Assembly: GCA_963935005.1 (NCBI GenBank)
Contig: CAWWAX010000081.1
Coordinates: 1-6,994, forward strand
Origin: GCA-2718595 sp963935005
Lineage (GTDB): Bacteria > Gemmatimonadota > Gemmatimonadetes > Longimicrobiales > Gaopeijiaceae
Length of the DNA: 6,994 nt
Direction of reading: 5' to 3'
Under the pieces are notes generated by a model. The model was not told the origin of the DNA and did not search any database. It saw nothing but the letters and a program-made list of their open reading frames with translations. Of the stretch, positions 5,464 to 6,994 are shown piece by piece (positions within the stretch are counted from its first letter, which is position 1; each line of letters starts with the position of its first letter). Position numbers and translations under genes: made by a program.

Positions 5464-6777
5464 GTGGCTCTAACTCAAAGTAGAAAAATCGTATGGAATA
5501 TTCTCTCGGCTGTTCGTCGCGGAAGGCGTATTGACCGGTCTTTTAAGGAAGAAACAGCAACGCTTGTTCAAAAGGAAAAAGCTTGGTGTCGAGAGATGGC
5601 CTATGGAATCCAGAGGTTTCGAGGTCGAATAGATTATTTACTTGACCTCAACATAAGACGTGGTTTAGGCAGCGTTGATCCAGCGGTAAAAGACGTTTTG
5701 AGGATCGGGCTGTACGAGACCTTTTATATGCACGGGGTTCCACAATACGCAGCTGTCTCTCAGGCTGTGGAGTTGGCAAAAAAGGTGGCGAAATCGGCGA
5801 CAGGATTTGTCAATGCAGTGTTGCGATCTTCTGCTAATAAAAGTAGCGGCCAAGAGAGTTTCCCCGATAAAACAGTCGATCCAGTTGCCTATCTGTCAAC
5901 ATGGGGTTCACATCCAGATTGGTTAGTAAAACGCTGGTTGAGCAGATGGTCTTTCGAAGAAGTTTGCCATTTGGTGGATGCTAATAATCAAATTCCGCCG
6001 ATCTTTCTGAATTGTTTACAGGACGATCCTGATGAAGCAGTGGCAAGACTTAGGAGGTCTGGAATTACGGCAGAGGAAGTTGGAGGGACATCCTGTATTG
6101 TGCTGAAGACACCAGGTTCACTAGAGAAGGCTATGACACTGACTTCATCTATGGTTCAAGATCCTGCAGCAGCACTTGTTCCAGCTTATATGGATATAGA
6201 AGTCGGCGACAGGGTCGTTGATTTCTGTGCGGCCCCAGGGGGAAAGACTATGGCTTTGGCCGCAAAGGGACATTCCGTGCTAGCTGTCGACCGTTCGTTC
6301 GATAGGCTGAAGCTACTAGAAAGTAATTTGCGAAGATTAAGAGGATCGGCGAATGATTCCTTCCTAGTCCAGATAGTGCAGGGGGACGTTTATCAACCGA
6401 CAATAGCAGAATCAAAAGCCATTTTGGTCGATGTTCCATGCACTGGAACTGGAACCTTGAGAAGAAATCCAGATATTCGCTGGAAGATTACACAGGAAAA
6501 TTTGAATGAAATGGTGGACCGTCAAGCCAAGATCCTGGATAGCATGGCTAAGCTAATCCCTATCGGCGGAATTTTAGTCTATTCAACCTGTAGTTTAGAG
6601 TTAGAAGAAAACAACTATCAGGTCAGGAATTTTCTTCGCAGACATTCCTGTTTTCAGCTAGAGTCTGGGAAGGGGGTTGATAGCGGACACCTGGATTCTG
6701 AAGGCCAACTTTCGGTGGTTCCTCAAAAATTTGGTTTCGATGGTTCGTTCGCTGCACGTATGCGACGAATCAGTTAA
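5464..6777 (+). CDS. rsmB: RsmB, 16S rRNA (cytosine(967)-C5)-methyltransferase
   Basis: RsmB methylates C967 of 16S rRNA using SAM. The 437-aa protein matches the usual length (about 430-450). Residues 1 to about 125 form the NusB-like RNA-binding domain (CREMAYGIQRFRGRIDYLL at 42-60, VPQYAAVSQAVELAKK at 92-107, GFVNAVLR at 114-121). The C-terminal Rossmann methyltransferase domain has VQDPAAALVP at 231-240, the SAM-binding motif I DFCAAPGGKT at 253-262, VDVPCTGTGTLRRNPDIRW at 322-340 (motif IV with the PC dipeptide, Cys326) and VYSTCSLELEEN at 372-383 (motif VI with catalytic Cys376). The start is GTG at 5464, the earliest conventional start codon near the thiG stop. Its Shine-Dalgarno is poor (GGA at 5452-5454), so it may rely on coupling to thiG. 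Many bacteria have rsmB directly after fmt, whereas here the thi genes lie between. Confidence 0.97.
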   Translation: MALTQSRKIVWNILSAVRRGRRIDRSFKEETATLVQKEKAWCREMAYGIQRFRGRIDYLLDLNIRRGLGSVDPAVKDVLRIGLYETFYMHGVPQYAAVSQAVELAKKVAKSATGFVNAVLRSSANKSSGQESFPDKTVDPVAYLSTWGSHPDWLVKRWLSRWSFEEVCHLVDANNQIPPIFLNCLQDDPDEAVARLRRSGITAEEVGGTSCIVLKTPGSLEKAMTLTSSMVQDPAAALVPAYMDIEVGDRVVDFCAAPGGKTMALAAKGHSVLAVDRSFDRLKLLESNLRRLRGSANDSFLVQIVQGDVYQPTIAESKAILVDVPCTGTGTLRRNPDIRWKITQENLNEMVDRQAKILDSMAKLIPIGGILVYSTCSLELEENNYQVRNFLRRHSCFQLESGKGVDSGHLDSEGQLSVVPQKFGFDGSFAARMRRIS

Positions 6778-6802
6778 TACTGTGCAGTTTCATCTCATTA
6801 TG

Positions 6803-6994
6803 TTATTTGAGCTTCTTGTTTCTTAGAGTCGCTTGGTGATGTTCTGCTTCCTCGTAATGTTTTCGAATGAGGTCAGTATCAGGATGGTATGAACCTCCGA
6901 AGTCGTGTTTCATGTCTCGCCATACAGAATGTACGTGGTTGGCCTCATTCTGTACGTTATCATATTCAATTAATATCGTGGGTCCGTGGATGCG
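6803..6994 (-). CDS. DUF3500-family protein, C-terminal end (5' part beyond the window)
   Basis: Reading the minus strand, a frame is open from the right edge for 63 codons and ends with TAA (complement of 6803-6805). The residues include RIHGPTILIEYDN, then VQNEANHVHSVWRDMKHDFG, then HYEEAEHH and a basic tail. The combination GPxxLIEYDNxQxxANHxHSVWRDxxxDFG followed by a HY segment is what I remember as the C-terminal signature of DUF3500 proteins, a family of unknown function with conserved His and Asp residues. The N-terminal remainder, which would show any secretion signal, is not in the window. The gene is convergent with rsmB; only 25 bp (6778-6802) separate the two stop codons, with no obvious hairpin terminator. 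The coding call is firm; the family name is from memory. Confidence 0.75.
   Translation of the reverse strand, partial: RIHGPTILIEYDNVQNEANHVHSVWRDMKHDFGGSYHPDTDLIRKHYEEAEHHQATLRNKKLK
6923..6954 (-). repeat. Nine-base perfect inverted repeat inside the DUF3500 gene
   Basis: TACAGAATG (6923-6931) and CATTCTGTA (6946-6954) are perfect inverted copies separated by 14 bases, inside the coding sequence of the minus-strand gene. GTACGT also occurs directly repeated at 6931-6936 and 6952-6957. It could fold as an mRNA hairpin or be chance within codons for VQNE and VHSV. Confidence 0.35.

Larger units (their letters stand above)
2033..6777 (+). other. Probable single transcription unit yajC-def-fmt-thiE-thiS-thiG-rsmB
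   Basis: Seven plus-strand genes follow with junctions of 2 bp, a 1-base overlap (TAGTG), a 1-base overlap (TGATG), 35 bp, 1 bp and 5 bp. Such spacing leaves little room for promoters or terminators and implies translational coupling at most junctions. I found no hairpin plus T-run terminator inside the unit. The upstream limit is uncertain because tgt ends only 64 bp before yajC and I cannot point to a convincing promoter in that gap. The operon is inferred from spacing only. Confidence 0.65.

Noticed and set aside
6778..6802. Bidirectional terminator between rsmB and the DUF3500 gene
   Set aside because: No inverted repeat followed by a T-run is visible in the 25-bp gap or just around it.

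Overview
The window holds eight complete genes on the plus strand, a ninth (queA) cut by the left edge, and the 3' end of a minus-strand gene cut by the right edge. It is densely packed bacterial chromosome. By eye it has moderate GC (roughly mid-40s percent). I see no insertion sequence, phage gene, CRISPR array, tRNA or rRNA.

The order queA-tgt-yajC-def-fmt, together with the character of the proteins (for example the Tgt active-site stretch FDCVAPTRNARHGTAW), reminds me most of Gemmatimonadota or a neighbouring FCB-type lineage, probably uncultured. This taxonomic guess rests on memory of family sequences and is weak.

Layout. (1) 1-1968: queA (5' truncated) and tgt, two steps of tRNA queuosine synthesis: Tgt swaps guanine-34 for preQ1, then QueA builds epoxyqueuosine from SAM. 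A 99-bp spacer with three AAGTTC copies separates them. (2) 2033-3809: yajC, def and fmt. YajC is the Sec translocon accessory protein. Fmt formylates initiator Met-tRNA and Def removes the formyl group from new proteins. (3) 3809-5458: a thiamine block of a ThiE/TenI-family protein, the sulfur carrier ThiS and the thiazole synthase ThiG. (4) 5464-6777: rsmB, the 16S rRNA m5C967 methyltransferase. (5) 6803-6994, minus strand: C-terminal end of a DUF3500-family protein, convergent with rsmB.

The genes from yajC to rsmB are almost certainly one transcription unit. Gaps are 2 bp (yajC/def), 1-base overlaps (def/fmt and fmt/thiE), 35 bp (thiE/thiS), 1 bp (thiS/thiG) and 5 bp (thiG/rsmB). The familiar def-fmt-rsmB translation cluster is thus split by a thiazole/thiamine module that is translationally stitched to both sides. 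Four genes (yajC, def, fmt, rsmB) start with GTG, while the three thi genes and tgt start with ATG.

I found no convincing new system. The points most worth a second look are the thi block inside def-fmt-rsmB, the uncertain ThiE-versus-TenI identity of the first thi gene, and the thiS 3' end whose Gly-Gly-Gly codons also form the Shine-Dalgarno sequence of thiG.
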